From contig NZ_JFYV01000005.1 of the NCBI RefSeq assembly GCF_000632225.1, positions 42,841-106,840 on the forward strand: 64,000 nt of DNA, read 5' to 3'. Positions 49,133 to 58,649 of the stretch are shown here, one piece after another. Below the pieces are notes generated by a model. It ran no database searches. It was not told the origin of the DNA and saw nothing but the letters and a program-made list of their open reading frames with translations. Numbering within the stretch: the first letter of the stretch is position 1; each line of letters starts with the position of its first letter. Both the position numbers and the translations under genes were made by a program. This stretch comes from Sphingomonas sp. RIT328 (GTDB taxonomy: Bacteria > Pseudomonadota > Alphaproteobacteria > Sphingomonadales > Sphingomonadaceae).

Positions 49133-52117
49133 ATGTCCACGTTTCATCGTAATTCGCGCAAGGCCGCGCTGCTCGCAGCGGTGACGCCGTTCGCGATGCT
49201 CTATGCCGGCACCGTCTCGGCACAGACGAGCACCGCGCCGACGCAGCCCGCCACGACGCAGGATAACCTGCCCGCCGCCGAGCAGGACGCCGCCGCCCAG
49301 GCCGATGCCGGCCGGCAGCTTCAGAGCGCCTCCGGCGATTCGAGCACCGGCGGCGCCGACATCGTCGTCACCGGCTCGCTGTTCCGCCAGGCGATCACGC
49401 CGTCGCCGGTCACCACGCTGTCGGCCGAGTCGCTCGATCAGCGCGGCATCGCCACCGTGCAGGACGCGGTGCAGCGCCTGTCGTCGAACAACGGCGCCGC
49501 GCTGACCAACTCCTTCACCGCCAACGGCGCCTTCGCCGGCGGTGCGTCGGCGGTGTCGCTGCGCGGCCTGTCGAGCAGCTCGACGCTGGTGCTGTTCGAC
49601 GGTCTGCGTGCGGCCTATTATCCGCTCGCCGACGACGCGACGCGCAACTTCGTCGATCTCAACACCATCCCTGACGATATCGTCGAGCGGATCGAAGTGC
49701 TGCGTGACGGCGCGTCGTCAAGCTACGGCGCGGACGCGATCGCGGGCGTGGTCAACATCATCACCAAGCGCAGCTTCAACGGCGTGTCGGGTCGCGCCGA
49801 GGCGGGCATCTCACAGAGCGGCATCGCGCCGACGCAGCGCCTGACGCTGACCGCGGGTACCGGCGATCTCGATGAAAAGGGCTATAACGCCTATATCAGC
49901 GGCTTCTATTATCACAGCGGCGGCGTCCGCAATTCGGACCTGCCCTATCCGTTCAACTCGTCGAACCAGACCGGCATCGGCGGTCCGGACAACACGCTGA
50001 ACGCGGGTACCTGGGCCGCAGCCAATGCCGGTGCCAACTTCTACACGCGTCCGACCGGCGGCACGCAGTTCAATCTGCTTGGCAATCAATGCCAGACGGG
50101 CCAGCCGATCGCCACGGGTGCAACCGGCGCGACCGTGTTGCCGTCGACGATCTGCTCGCAGGACTCGGTCTATCAATACGGCACCGTCGCGCCCGAGATC
50201 GAGCGGTTCGGTGGTTCGGCCAAGTTCACCGCCAAGATCGGCGATACGTCCGAGGCCTATGCGGAATTCAATTTCCAGCAGAGCCGCAGCAGCTATTCGG
50301 GCACGCCGACGCAGATCTACGCGAACGGTCCGGCGGGCATCTACTTCCAGCCCTATTCGAGCCGGTCGAATTCCGCATCGTACGCGCCGGGTTCGCAGGC
50401 GCTGACACTACCGGTGTTCCTGAGCAACGGTCAGCTCAACCCGAACAACCCCTATGCCGCCTCGGGTCAGACCGCGCAGATCGTCGGCCTGCTGCCGACC
50501 TCGGTCGAGCGCAACGAGACGCGCAGCCGTGTCTATCGCGGCGCCCTGGGCATCCACGGTACCGTGCTCGGTGACTGGGACTATCGCGTCGACGCCACCG
50601 CGATGCACACCGACCTGCGTCGTACCGCCGACGGCTATGTCTACATCCAGCATCTGCTCGATGTGATCGCCGACGGCAGCTACAATTTCCTCAATCCGTC
50701 GGCGACCAGCCAGTCGACGCTCAACTATCTGACGCCGACCAACATCACCGACTCCAGCTCCGACCTGTATCAGCTCCAGGCGAGCGTCAGCAAATCGCTG
50801 ATGCAGCTGCCGGGCGGCGACCTGCAGCTCGGCTTCGGCGGCTCGGTCTATTATGAGGCGGTCGACTCGCCGAGCGCCAACTCGGACATCAACGGTCCGA
50901 CGCAGCGCTACTTCCGCATCAACGCTTTCGGCACCTCGGGCCATCGCACCGTCTCGTCGGCGTTCGGCGAGCTCAATGCGCCGGTGCTCGATCAGCTGAC
51001 GCTCAATGCGTCGGGCCGCTATGACCATTATTCGACCGGTCAGAGCAACTTCTCGCCCAAATTCGGCGCGAAGTTCACGCCGTTCCGCCAGCTGACGCTG
51101 CGCGGCACCTATTCGCGCGGCTTCCGCATCCCGAGCTTCGCCGAGGCGAACGCCTTGCCGACCACCGGTTATGTGACCAACTCGGCGGGCCTGTTCAACG
51201 ATGCGTATCTCGCGCAATATGGGTGCACCACAGCCAACTTCAGCACCGCGTGCCCGACCTACATCCGCTCGGGCAGCTATGGCGCGACGACGCTCGCCAC
51301 GCCGGACCTGAAGCCCGAAAAGTCGCGCAGCTTCACCGGCGGCGTGGTGTTCGAGCCGCTCCGCAACGTCACGCTGACGGTCGATTACTTCAACATCAAG
51401 AAGACCGGGGCGATCACTTCGCTGACCTCGGGTGACGCGCTCCGCGCCTATTATGCCGGCCAGACGATCCCGACCGGCTTCACCATCACGCCGGACGCGG
51501 CCGATCCGGCCTTCCCGAATGCGACGCCGCGCGTGCTCTATGTCTCGTCGGCACTGGTCAACGCCAATACGTTGAAGTCGGAGGGTATCGATTTCGGCGC
51601 CAACGCCCGCTTCAACTTCGGCGATGTCACCTGGATCAGCAACCTCGACGCGACGTTGCAGCTTGAGCTTAGCACGACCTTCCCGGACGGTCACAAGGAA
51701 AGCTATGTCGACACGCTCGGCAACTACAACCTGACCGCTGGTTCGGGCACCTTCCGGTGGCATGGCAACTGGCAGAACACGCTGCTCGTCGGGCCGTATT
51801 CGGTGACCGGAACGGTCAACTACACGTCGGGCTACGACCTGTCGGCGGAGGATCAGGGCGGCGTCGCCGGCGATTGCAGCCTTGCGCCGAGCCCGGCCTA
51901 TACCGGCTGCCGCGTCAAGAGCTACATCACCTTCGATCTCAACACGACGGTCAAGGTCAACGACCAGTTCAGCTTCTACGTCAACGCGCTGAACCTGTTC
52001 AATCGCCTGCCCGGCCTCGATCCGGTCACCTACGGCGCCTATCTCTACAACCCGGTGCAGGCCGGCGATGGCATCTACGGCCGCTACTTCCGCGCTGGCG
52101 TGAAGTTCAGCCTCTAA
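49133..52117 (+). CDS. TonB-dependent receptor 2
   Basis: The protein has 994 residues from ATG 49133 (AAGGGAA upstream; an earlier in-frame start at 49067 would precede the signal peptide). The signal ends near GTVSAQ. The plug has DIVVTGSLFRQAITPSPVTT, GASAVSLRGLSSSSTLVLFD, RIEVLRDGASSSYGADAIAG. The barrel ends GRYFRAGVKFSL rather than Phe. The barrel contains GRYDHYSTGQSNFSPKFGAK, usual for this iron-siderophore-like class in sphingomonads, but the ligand is unknown. Confidence 0.93.
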   Translation: MSTFHRNSRKAALLAAVTPFAMLYAGTVSAQTSTAPTQPATTQDNLPAAEQDAAAQADAGRQLQSASGDSSTGGADIVVTGSLFRQAITPSPVTTLSAESLDQRGIATVQDAVQRLSSNNGAALTNSFTANGAFAGGASAVSLRGLSSSSTLVLFDGLRAAYYPLADDATRNFVDLNTIPDDIVERIEVLRDGASSSYGADAIAGVVNIITKRSFNGVSGRAEAGISQSGIAPTQRLTLTAGTGDLDEKGYNAYISGFYYHSGGVRNSDLPYPFNSSNQTGIGGPDNTLNAGTWAAANAGANFYTRPTGGTQFNLLGNQCQTGQPIATGATGATVLPSTICSQDSVYQYGTVAPEIERFGGSAKFTAKIGDTSEAYAEFNFQQSRSSYSGTPTQIYANGPAGIYFQPYSSRSNSASYAPGSQALTLPVFLSNGQLNPNNPYAASGQTAQIVGLLPTSVERNETRSRVYRGALGIHGTVLGDWDYRVDATAMHTDLRRTADGYVYIQHLLDVIADGSYNFLNPSATSQSTLNYLTPTNITDSSSDLYQLQASVSKSLMQLPGGDLQLGFGGSVYYEAVDSPSANSDINGPTQRYFRINAFGTSGHRTVSSAFGELNAPVLDQLTLNASGRYDHYSTGQSNFSPKFGAKFTPFRQLTLRGTYSRGFRIPSFAEANALPTTGYVTNSAGLFNDAYLAQYGCTTANFSTACPTYIRSGSYGATTLATPDLKPEKSRSFTGGVVFEPLRNVTLTVDYFNIKKTGAITSLTSGDALRAYYAGQTIPTGFTITPDAADPAFPNATPRVLYVSSALVNANTLKSEGIDFGANARFNFGDVTWISNLDATLQLELSTTFPDGHKESYVDTLGNYNLTAGSGTFRWHGNWQNTLLVGPYSVTGTVNYTSGYDLSAEDQGGVAGDCSLAPSPAYTGCRVKSYITFDLNTTVKVNDQFSFYVNALNLFNRLPGLDPVTYGAYLYNPVQAGDGIYGRYFRAGVKFSL

Positions 52118-52143
52118 GCCGGACGACACTGCAAACGCCTTGG

Positions 52144-52173
52144 GGGCGGCCTCGTGAGAGGCCGCCCTTTTTT
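52144..52173 (+). terminator. Intrinsic terminator of TonB receptor 2
   Basis: A perfect 10-bp stem GGGCGGCCTC / GAGGCCGCCC with a GTGA loop followed by TTTTTT. This is the clearest rho-independent terminator in the window. Confidence 0.93.
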
Positions 52174-52551
52174 GTTGTCAAAAAGCAAGGTAACCGCGGC
52201 CTTATCGTCGTAATTGCAAGCACTTAGATGGAAGGGCAGTGTTTACCGAGCAGATGGATGAAAATATCATGGCCGGGGGGAAAGCTATTATTATCAGATA
52301 ATAAGACGGTATTCTGGCCAGCCTGCGTTTTGGATTCCTATGCCTTCACGGTTTGAAGGCGGAGTGACATAAAAACCACGCTATATACCGAAACGGATAT
52401 ATTTAATACTGATCTCTCTTTACATGTCCAATATGGATATGCCTTCTTCTCCCACTGACCCGTCACTTCGACCTGCGGAGGATGGGCGAGGCCAGCCCGA
52501 GCATAATGAGGCGGCGAATGTCGCGGCTCCGGGACAAAACAGGGGAAGAGC
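52174..52551. other. AT-rich intergenic region before the Oar-like receptor
   Basis: About 380 bases with no credible gene. It holds a perfect inverted repeat TTATTATC-A-GATAATAA (52288-52304), an imperfect palindrome around ACCGAAACGGATATA (52382-52402) and several AT-rich stretches that could be promoter elements. It is likely the control region of the gene at 52552. Confidence 0.55.
52288..52304. promoter_or_regulatory. Perfect 8-bp inverted repeat upstream of the Oar-like receptor
   Basis: TTATTATC-A-GATAATAA, about 250 bases upstream of the start codon. Candidate binding site or part of a small hairpin; regulator unknown. Confidence 0.4.
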
Positions 52552-55500
52552 ATGTTGAAGATGTCAAAGATCACCCGCACGGCCTTGCGCAGCAACGCGG
52601 CCCTTACGGCATTGGCGTTGCTTGGTGCCGGTATCGGTATGGTAGGACTTGCTGCTCCCGCAATGGCGCAGGATTATACCCAGGTGAACGCGACCGGCCG
52701 GGTGCGTGGGACCGACGGTAAAGCTATTGCCGGAGCGAAGGTCGAGGTAAGGTCAACAGCGCAAGGCTTTACTCGGACAGCGGTGACTGATCAGGACGGC
52801 GCCTACGTCATCTCCGCACTGCCACAGGGCACCTATGACTTTACGGTATCCGCCGATGGGTACGAAACATTCACCGACCCTGCCGTTCGGCTGATCCAGG
52901 GGCGGGCAGCCAACCAATTCAATCTTCAGCCTAGTGACGCAGGTGCAGCAAGCGACATCGTCGTCACAGCCGGGCGGGTCCAGGTCGTCGATTTCAGCAG
53001 CAACACCATCGGCCAGACCGTCGATGTCGCCGATGTCGCGACGCGGGTGCCGGTCGCCCGTGATCTCACCTCCGTGGTGTTGTTGGCGCCCGGTACGACC
53101 GGAGGCGACAACCGCTTCGGTTCGGTGCGCGACAACGGTCTGCCCTCGGTCAACGGTTCGTCCGTGTCGGAGAACGTCTATTACGTCAACGGATTGAACA
53201 TTACCCAATTCCGCAACGGGTTGGGTGCCGTGGCAATTCCGTTCGAGTTCTACCAGACCGTTCAGACAAAAACGGGTGGTATTTCCGCCGAATTCGGCCG
53301 TTTCACCGGCGGCATGATCAACGCCACGACCAAATCGGGCTCCAATGAGTGGCACGGCGGCATTACCTTCAACTGGCAGCCGAACACGTTGATTTCCAAG
53401 ACGAAGAATACATTCGCGGCAGATAACGACTCGGCTTATCTCAAGCGCAGCGACTTCATTGCGCAGCTGTCGGGTCCGATCATCAAGGACCATTTGTTCT
53501 TCTACGGTATCTACGATGCCGTCGATCTTCGTTGGGGGCAGGGCTATACCGGAAGCGCGTCGGCGACACAGACGGGACCGGCAGGATGTGCCAGCAATCC
53601 CACGATGTGCGCCGATTACGCCGATCTCCGCAAGGCGGGTCAGCAATTGGTCGGCACGTCCTATAGCCGTAACGCGAATACCAGCCCGTTCTGGGGCGGC
53701 AAGGTGGATGCCGTCATCGTCGATGGTCAGCGGCTGGAGGCGACCTATTGGAACACGAGCGGAAAACAGATCGAGGAAATTTACGGAACCAGTCAATACA
53801 CGCTGGCAAGCGGCCAGCGTTATAATCCGAACACGAACGCTCCCGACGGGTATGTGACGAGCAACGTCTACCGCGCGGGCGGCGAGAATTATGTGTTTCG
53901 TTATACGGGTAGCTTCACCAACTGGCTGACGTTGTCGGCTGCCTATGGCGTCAACAAGAACAGCGAAACGACGGAGTCTGGCGCGCCCGATCTGCCCTAC
54001 GTACTCGATCAGCGTAACGGCGCAAACAGCAGCATCGGCAACACCGTATCGAATGCGTCGCTGAATTTCGACAAGCGGACTTTCTATCGCGCAGACGCCG
54101 ACCTGCGTTTCTCTCTACTCGGGTCCCATCATATCCGCGGCGGCTATGACCGTGAGGATCTCGACGAAACGTCGACGACGATTGCCAATGGCGGCGCGCA
54201 ATATACGCTCCTCACCGCGTCTGGCGACGCTACGACGATCGATCCCACGGTCGGTTTGCCGGGTGGCACGCCTTACGCCGTGGCTCGCGCATTTAAGACG
54301 GGTGGGCAGTTCGCAACCCGCAATACCGCTTTCTATGCGCAGGATGAGTGGCGATTGTTCCAGGAGCGGATCAACCTCAACTTCGGCGTTCGCAACGACC
54401 GGTTCGAAAATCGCAATGCCGCCGGACAGACGTTCTTCCTCGCCAAGAATCAATGGTCGCCACGTCTTGGCGGCAGCATCGATCCTTTGGGTGACGGGCG
54501 GACCAAATTCTTCGGGTCATTCAGCCGCTATTATTTGCCGGTCGCGGTGAACACCAATGTCCGGCTTGCCGGCAGCGAACTCGACTATAACGCCTATTAC
54601 GTGCTGAACGGTCTGTCGGCAACGAACGTACCGATCCTCGGCGCGCCGATCACCACGGGAGCGGGGTTCACAGCCTGTCCTGGCAACTCACCCGCGGGAA
54701 CCGCGTGCGTCGTCAGCCACGACGGCACGGTGCCGAGCACCGCTTCCGTCGTGGCTGCCAATCTGAAACCGCAATCGGTCGACGAGATCGTGTTCGGTAT
54801 CGAACGGCGCCTGGGTCACCGTATCCGGCTCGCCTTCAATTTCACACAGGCGAAGCTCAACAACTCGCTGGAAGACGCATCACTCGATCAGGCGATCGTC
54901 CCCTATTGCATTGCGCAGGGTAAGGCTGCGTCCGACTGTCGGTCGATCTGGAGCGGGGTCGAGCAATTCGCGCTGATCAACCCGGGCCGTGATGTCGTCG
55001 TGACCCTGAGCGATCCGCTGCCCGGCGAGACATCGGCCAGAACGGTTACGCTATCATCCGCGGCCCTCCAATACCCGCTGGCGCAACGGACCTATCGCGG
55101 TGTGACGTTCGCACTGGATCGGGAGTCGGATGGCAAGTGGGAGCTGCACGCCAACTATACCTATTCCAAGCTGGTCGGAAATATCGAAGGAGGCGTCCGT
55201 TCCAACAACGGCCAGAGCGACTCCGGCTTGACGACGGCGTTCGATCTCCCGGCGCTGGTCGACGGCACTTATGGATATCTGCCCAACGATCGCCGTCACA
55301 ACCTGAAGGTCTGGGGGTCATACAAGTTTGCCGACTGGCTGACGCTCGGGGTCAATGCCAACGTGATGTCACCGCGCAAATTCGGCTGCTACGGTCGTGC
55401 GCCGGCCAGTCGCGATTTCGATGCGACCGCGCCCGGCGGCATCACGGGCCTGTATTACAAGACCAGCGGTGCCTATTGCGACGTGGCGAACGGCAAAGTC

Positions 55501-55833
55501 GTTCGGGATCCCACCGGCTTCACGGTCATCAACGATCGATTTGACCGGGTGGGCGGCGTGCGGCCGACGACGCTCGGCCTCGTGCCCCGCGGTTCGCAAT
55601 TGACGGCCGCCTGGCTGGCGCAAGTCAACCTCGATGCGACGGTGGCGTTGCCGACCGACGCATTCAATGGTTTCCTGCGTCTTTCGGTATTCAACGTCTT
55701 CAATGCCCAACCGGCGCTGCGTCTGTCGGAGACGGGGACGACATCGGCAGGCGCACCGTTACCGACCTATTCCCTGCCGGTTCAGTACAATCTGGGGCGT
55801 GCGGCCCGGATCCAGCTGGGCGTCGCATTCTGA
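52552..55833 (+). CDS. Oar-like TonB-dependent receptor with carboxypeptidase-regulatory-like domain
   Basis: The 1093-residue protein has a signal peptide ending near APAMAQ (about residue 40). A CarboxypepD_reg-like domain follows (~45-125: VRGTDGKAIAGAKVEVRST, DGAYVISALPQGTYDFTVSADG), then the plug (SDIVVTAGR, LPSVNGSSVSENVYYVNGLNI, TGGISAEFGRFTGGMINATTKSG) and a large barrel ending in Phe. This is the Oar/Cna_B-type architecture. Base composition is less GC-rich than neighbouring housekeeping genes. AGGGGAAGAG precedes ATG 52552. Substrate unknown. Confidence 0.92.
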   Translation: MLKMSKITRTALRSNAALTALALLGAGIGMVGLAAPAMAQDYTQVNATGRVRGTDGKAIAGAKVEVRSTAQGFTRTAVTDQDGAYVISALPQGTYDFTVSADGYETFTDPAVRLIQGRAANQFNLQPSDAGAASDIVVTAGRVQVVDFSSNTIGQTVDVADVATRVPVARDLTSVVLLAPGTTGGDNRFGSVRDNGLPSVNGSSVSENVYYVNGLNITQFRNGLGAVAIPFEFYQTVQTKTGGISAEFGRFTGGMINATTKSGSNEWHGGITFNWQPNTLISKTKNTFAADNDSAYLKRSDFIAQLSGPIIKDHLFFYGIYDAVDLRWGQGYTGSASATQTGPAGCASNPTMCADYADLRKAGQQLVGTSYSRNANTSPFWGGKVDAVIVDGQRLEATYWNTSGKQIEEIYGTSQYTLASGQRYNPNTNAPDGYVTSNVYRAGGENYVFRYTGSFTNWLTLSAAYGVNKNSETTESGAPDLPYVLDQRNGANSSIGNTVSNASLNFDKRTFYRADADLRFSLLGSHHIRGGYDREDLDETSTTIANGGAQYTLLTASGDATTIDPTVGLPGGTPYAVARAFKTGGQFATRNTAFYAQDEWRLFQERINLNFGVRNDRFENRNAAGQTFFLAKNQWSPRLGGSIDPLGDGRTKFFGSFSRYYLPVAVNTNVRLAGSELDYNAYYVLNGLSATNVPILGAPITTGAGFTACPGNSPAGTACVVSHDGTVPSTASVVAANLKPQSVDEIVFGIERRLGHRIRLAFNFTQAKLNNSLEDASLDQAIVPYCIAQGKAASDCRSIWSGVEQFALINPGRDVVVTLSDPLPGETSARTVTLSSAALQYPLAQRTYRGVTFALDRESDGKWELHANYTYSKLVGNIEGGVRSNNGQSDSGLTTAFDLPALVDGTYGYLPNDRRHNLKVWGSYKFADWLTLGVNANVMSPRKFGCYGRAPASRDFDATAPGGITGLYYKTSGAYCDVANGKVVRDPTGFTVINDRFDRVGGVRPTTLGLVPRGSQLTAAWLAQVNLDATVALPTDAFNGFLRLSVFNVFNAQPALRLSETGTTSAGAPLPTYSLPVQYNLGRAARIQLGVAF

Positions 55834-55855
55834 CGCGATCCGGGGATGACAAGAA

Positions 55856-55881
55856 GGGGCCGGCGATCACCGGCCCCTTTT
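55856..55881. terminator. Bidirectional terminator between the Oar-like receptor and clpB
   Basis: An 8-bp stem GGGGCCGG / CCGGCCCC with a 6-base loop followed by TTTT on the plus strand. It lies 22 bases after the receptor stop and abuts the convergent clpB stop. On the minus strand it is followed by CTTCTTG, so it could serve clpB as well. Confidence 0.8.
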
Positions 55882-55884
55882 CCA

Positions 55885-58464
55885 TCACCCCGCCCGCAGC
55901 ACCAGCGCCCCGTCGCCCTCGTCTACCCGCACGGTCATGCCGTCCTTGACCTCGCCGCGCAGGATCATCTCGGCGAGCGGGTCCTGCAGGTAGCGCTGTA
56001 CCGCGCGTTTGAGCGGGCGGGCGCCGTAGACCGGGTCGTAGCCGACCCGTCCCAGCCAGGTGCGTGCCGCGTCGGTGAGGTCGAGCGTCACCTTGCGGTC
56101 GGCGAGCAGCTTGCCGACGCGGGCGACCTGGATGTCGACGATCGGCGCCATATGGCTCTGCCCCAGCCGGTGGAACAGGATCACCTCGTCGAGCCGGTTG
56201 AGGAATTCGGGGCGGAAATGCGCGCGCACCACCTCCATCACCTGCGGCTCGACGCTCTCGACATCCTGCCCGTCCTCGACCGCGGCGAGATAATGCGAGC
56301 CGAGGTTGGAGGTGAGGATGATCAGCGTGTTGCTGAAATCCACCGTCCGCCCCTGGCCGTCGGTCAGCCGCCCGTCGTCGAGTACCTGGAGCAGCACGTT
56401 GAACACGTCGCCATGCGCCTTCTCGACCTCGTCGAACAGCACGACCTGATAGGGCCGGCGCCGCACCGCCTCGGTCAGCACGCCGCCTTCCTCATAGCCG
56501 ACATAGCCCGGCGGTGCGCCGATCAGCCGGGCGACCGCATGCTTCTCCATGAATTCGCTCATGTCGATCCGCACCATCGCCGACGGGTCGTCGAACAGGA
56601 ATTCGGCGAGCGCCTTGGTCAGCTCGGTCTTGCCGACACCGGTCGGGCCGAGGAACAGGAAGCTGCCGAGCGGCCGGTTCGGGTCCTGCAAACCGGCGCG
56701 CGCGCGCCGCACCGCGGTGGAGACCGCGCGCACCGCCTGCGCCTGGCCGATCACGCGCTGGCCGATCACCTCTTCCATGCGCAGCAATTTGTCGCGCTCG
56801 CCCTGCAGCATCCGGTCGACGGGTATGCCGGTCCAGCGGCTGACCACGCCGGCGATATCGTCGGCGGTGACCTCCTCGCGCAGCATCGCGCCCTGCGTCG
56901 CGCCCTGCGCCTCGGCGAGCTGCTTCTCCAGCGTCGGGATGCGCCCGTAGGCGAGCTCGCCCGCCTTGGCGAGGTCGCCCTGGCGCTGCGCCTGCTCGAG
57001 TTCGAGCCGCGCGGCGTCGAGCTGCTCCTTGAGCCTTGCCTCGCCGGCAATCTTGTCCTTCTCCGCCTGCCAGCGGCGGGTCAGCTCGCCGGACTGCTCC
57101 TCGAGATTGGCGAGTTCCTCCTCCAGCGCGGCATATCGCTCGCGCGACGCCTCGTCGGTTTCGCGGCGCAGCCCCTCCCGCTCGATCTTGAGGCGCAGGA
57201 TGCGGCGGTCGAGCGCCTCGATCTCCTCGGGCTTGCTTTCCACTTCCATGCGGATGCGGCTGGCGGCCTCGTCCATCAGGTCGATCGCCTTGTCGGGGAG
57301 GAAGCGATCGGTGATGTAGCGGTTGGACAGCGTCGCCGCGGCGACCAGCGCGCCGTCGGTGATCCGCACGCCATGGTGCAGCTCGTACTTCTCCTTGAGC
57401 CCGCGCAGGATGCTGATCGTATCCTCGACCGTCGGCTCGCCGACGAAGACGGGCTGGAACCGCCGCTGGAGCGCCGGGTCCTTCTCGACATATTTGCGAT
57501 ATTCGTCGAGCGTCGTCGCGCCGACGCAGTGCAGTTCGCCACGCGCCAGCGCGGGCTTGAGCAGATTGCCCGCATCCATCGCGCCTTCGGATTTGCCCGC
57601 GCCGATCAGTTGATGCATCTCGTCGATGAACAGGACGATCTGCCCCTCGGCCTGCTTGACCTCGTCGATCACGCCCTTGAGGCGCTCCTCGAACTCGCCG
57701 CGATATTTGGCGCCGGCGATCAGCGCGCCCATGTCGAGCGCCATCAGCGTCTTGTCCTTGAGGCCGTCGGGCACGTCGCCATTGGCGATGCGCAGCGCCA
57801 GCCCCTCGACGATCGCGGTCTTGCCGACGCCGGGCTCGCCGATCAGCACCGGATTGTTCTTGGTGCGGCGGGCGAGCACCTGGATCGTGCGGCGGATCTC
57901 CTCGTCCCGGCCGATCACGGGATCGAGCTTGCCGTCGCGCGCCGCCTGGGTCAGGTCGCGGGCGAATTTCTTGAGCGCGTCGTAGCGATCCTCGGCACCG
58001 GCGGTATCGGCGGTGCGGCCGCCGCGCAGCTGGTTGATCGCGCCGTTGAGCGCATCGGCGGTGACCCCCGCAGCGGCGAGCGCCCGGCCCGCGGCGGTGG
58101 TCGTCGCCAGCGTCAGCGCGAGCAGCAGCCGCTCGACGGTGACGAAGCTGTCGCCTGCCTTCTGCGCGATCTGCTCGGCCTGGTCGAGCACGCGTACCGT
58201 GTCATTGTCGAGGCCCGGCGTCGTCTGCGCCCCCGATCCCGACACCGCCGGGATTTTGGCGAGCGCCGCATCGATCTCGCTGGTGGCGCGGCGCGCGTCG
58301 CCGCCCGCTGCGGTGATCAGGCCTGCCGCCATGCCCTGCTCGTCCTCGAGCAAGGCCTTGGCGATATGTTCGGGCGCGATCCGCTGGTGGTTCATGCGGA
58401 TCGCAACTGTCTGCGCCGATTGGAGAAATCCTTTGGCGCGGTCTGTAAATCGTTCGAGGTTCAT
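55885..58464 (-). CDS. clpB: ATP-dependent chaperone ClpB
   Basis: The 859-residue Hsp100 disaggregase has an N-terminal Clp repeat domain and NBD1 with Walker A GEPGVGKT (209-216) and FIDEMHQL. The middle coiled coil is present ([21 protein letters not shown]). NBD2 has [21 protein letters not shown] and [13 protein letters not shown]. The start is ATG 58464 with AAGGGGAT upstream. With DnaK it resolubilises aggregates after heat shock. Upstream is a CTTG/TACAT pair compatible with a sigma-32-type promoter. Confidence 0.97.
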   Translation of the reverse strand: MNLERFTDRAKGFLQSAQTVAIRMNHQRIAPEHIAKALLEDEQGMAAGLITAAGGDARRATSEIDAALAKIPAVSGSGAQTTPGLDNDTVRVLDQAEQIAQKAGDSFVTVERLLLALTLATTTAAGRALAAAGVTADALNGAINQLRGGRTADTAGAEDRYDALKKFARDLTQAARDGKLDPVIGRDEEIRRTIQVLARRTKNNPVLIGEPGVGKTAIVEGLALRIANGDVPDGLKDKTLMALDMGALIAGAKYRGEFEERLKGVIDEVKQAEGQIVLFIDEMHQLIGAGKSEGAMDAGNLLKPALARGELHCVGATTLDEYRKYVEKDPALQRRFQPVFVGEPTVEDTISILRGLKEKYELHHGVRITDGALVAAATLSNRYITDRFLPDKAIDLMDEAASRIRMEVESKPEEIEALDRRILRLKIEREGLRRETDEASRERYAALEEELANLEEQSGELTRRWQAEKDKIAGEARLKEQLDAARLELEQAQRQGDLAKAGELAYGRIPTLEKQLAEAQGATQGAMLREEVTADDIAGVVSRWTGIPVDRMLQGERDKLLRMEEVIGQRVIGQAQAVRAVSTAVRRARAGLQDPNRPLGSFLFLGPTGVGKTELTKALAEFLFDDPSAMVRIDMSEFMEKHAVARLIGAPPGYVGYEEGGVLTEAVRRRPYQVVLFDEVEKAHGDVFNVLLQVLDDGRLTDGQGRTVDFSNTLIILTSNLGSHYLAAVEDGQDVESVEPQVMEVVRAHFRPEFLNRLDEVILFHRLGQSHMAPIVDIQVARVGKLLADRKVTLDLTDAARTWLGRVGYDPVYGARPLKRAVQRYLQDPLAEMILRGEVKDGMTVRVDEGDGALVLRAG

Positions 58465-58490
58465 ACCATCCCCTTCCATCTCTGCACCGC

Positions 58491-58521
58491 GATGTAGTGT
58501 TGCTTTTGTGCAACACAAGGG
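58491..58521 (-). promoter_or_regulatory. Putative heat-shock promoter and hairpin upstream of clpB
   Basis: On the minus strand, CCCTTG (58521-58516) and CTACATC (58497-58491) are about 18 bases apart, close to an alphaproteobacterial RpoH promoter. The spacer is almost entirely a perfect inverted repeat GTGTTGC-N6-GCAACAC (58497-58516), which may bind a regulator. Proposed from sequence only. Confidence 0.45.
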
Positions 58522-58649
58522 TATCGCGGCGGTCAGTCGGCACAAAACGACCAGACGCGAAAAAGCGCGGCACGTCGCTTGCCAGTGTTCGCCGCCCGTC
58601 TATGCTCGACCCCAACACACAAAGTGACCGACTGGGGGATTCTATTCTG

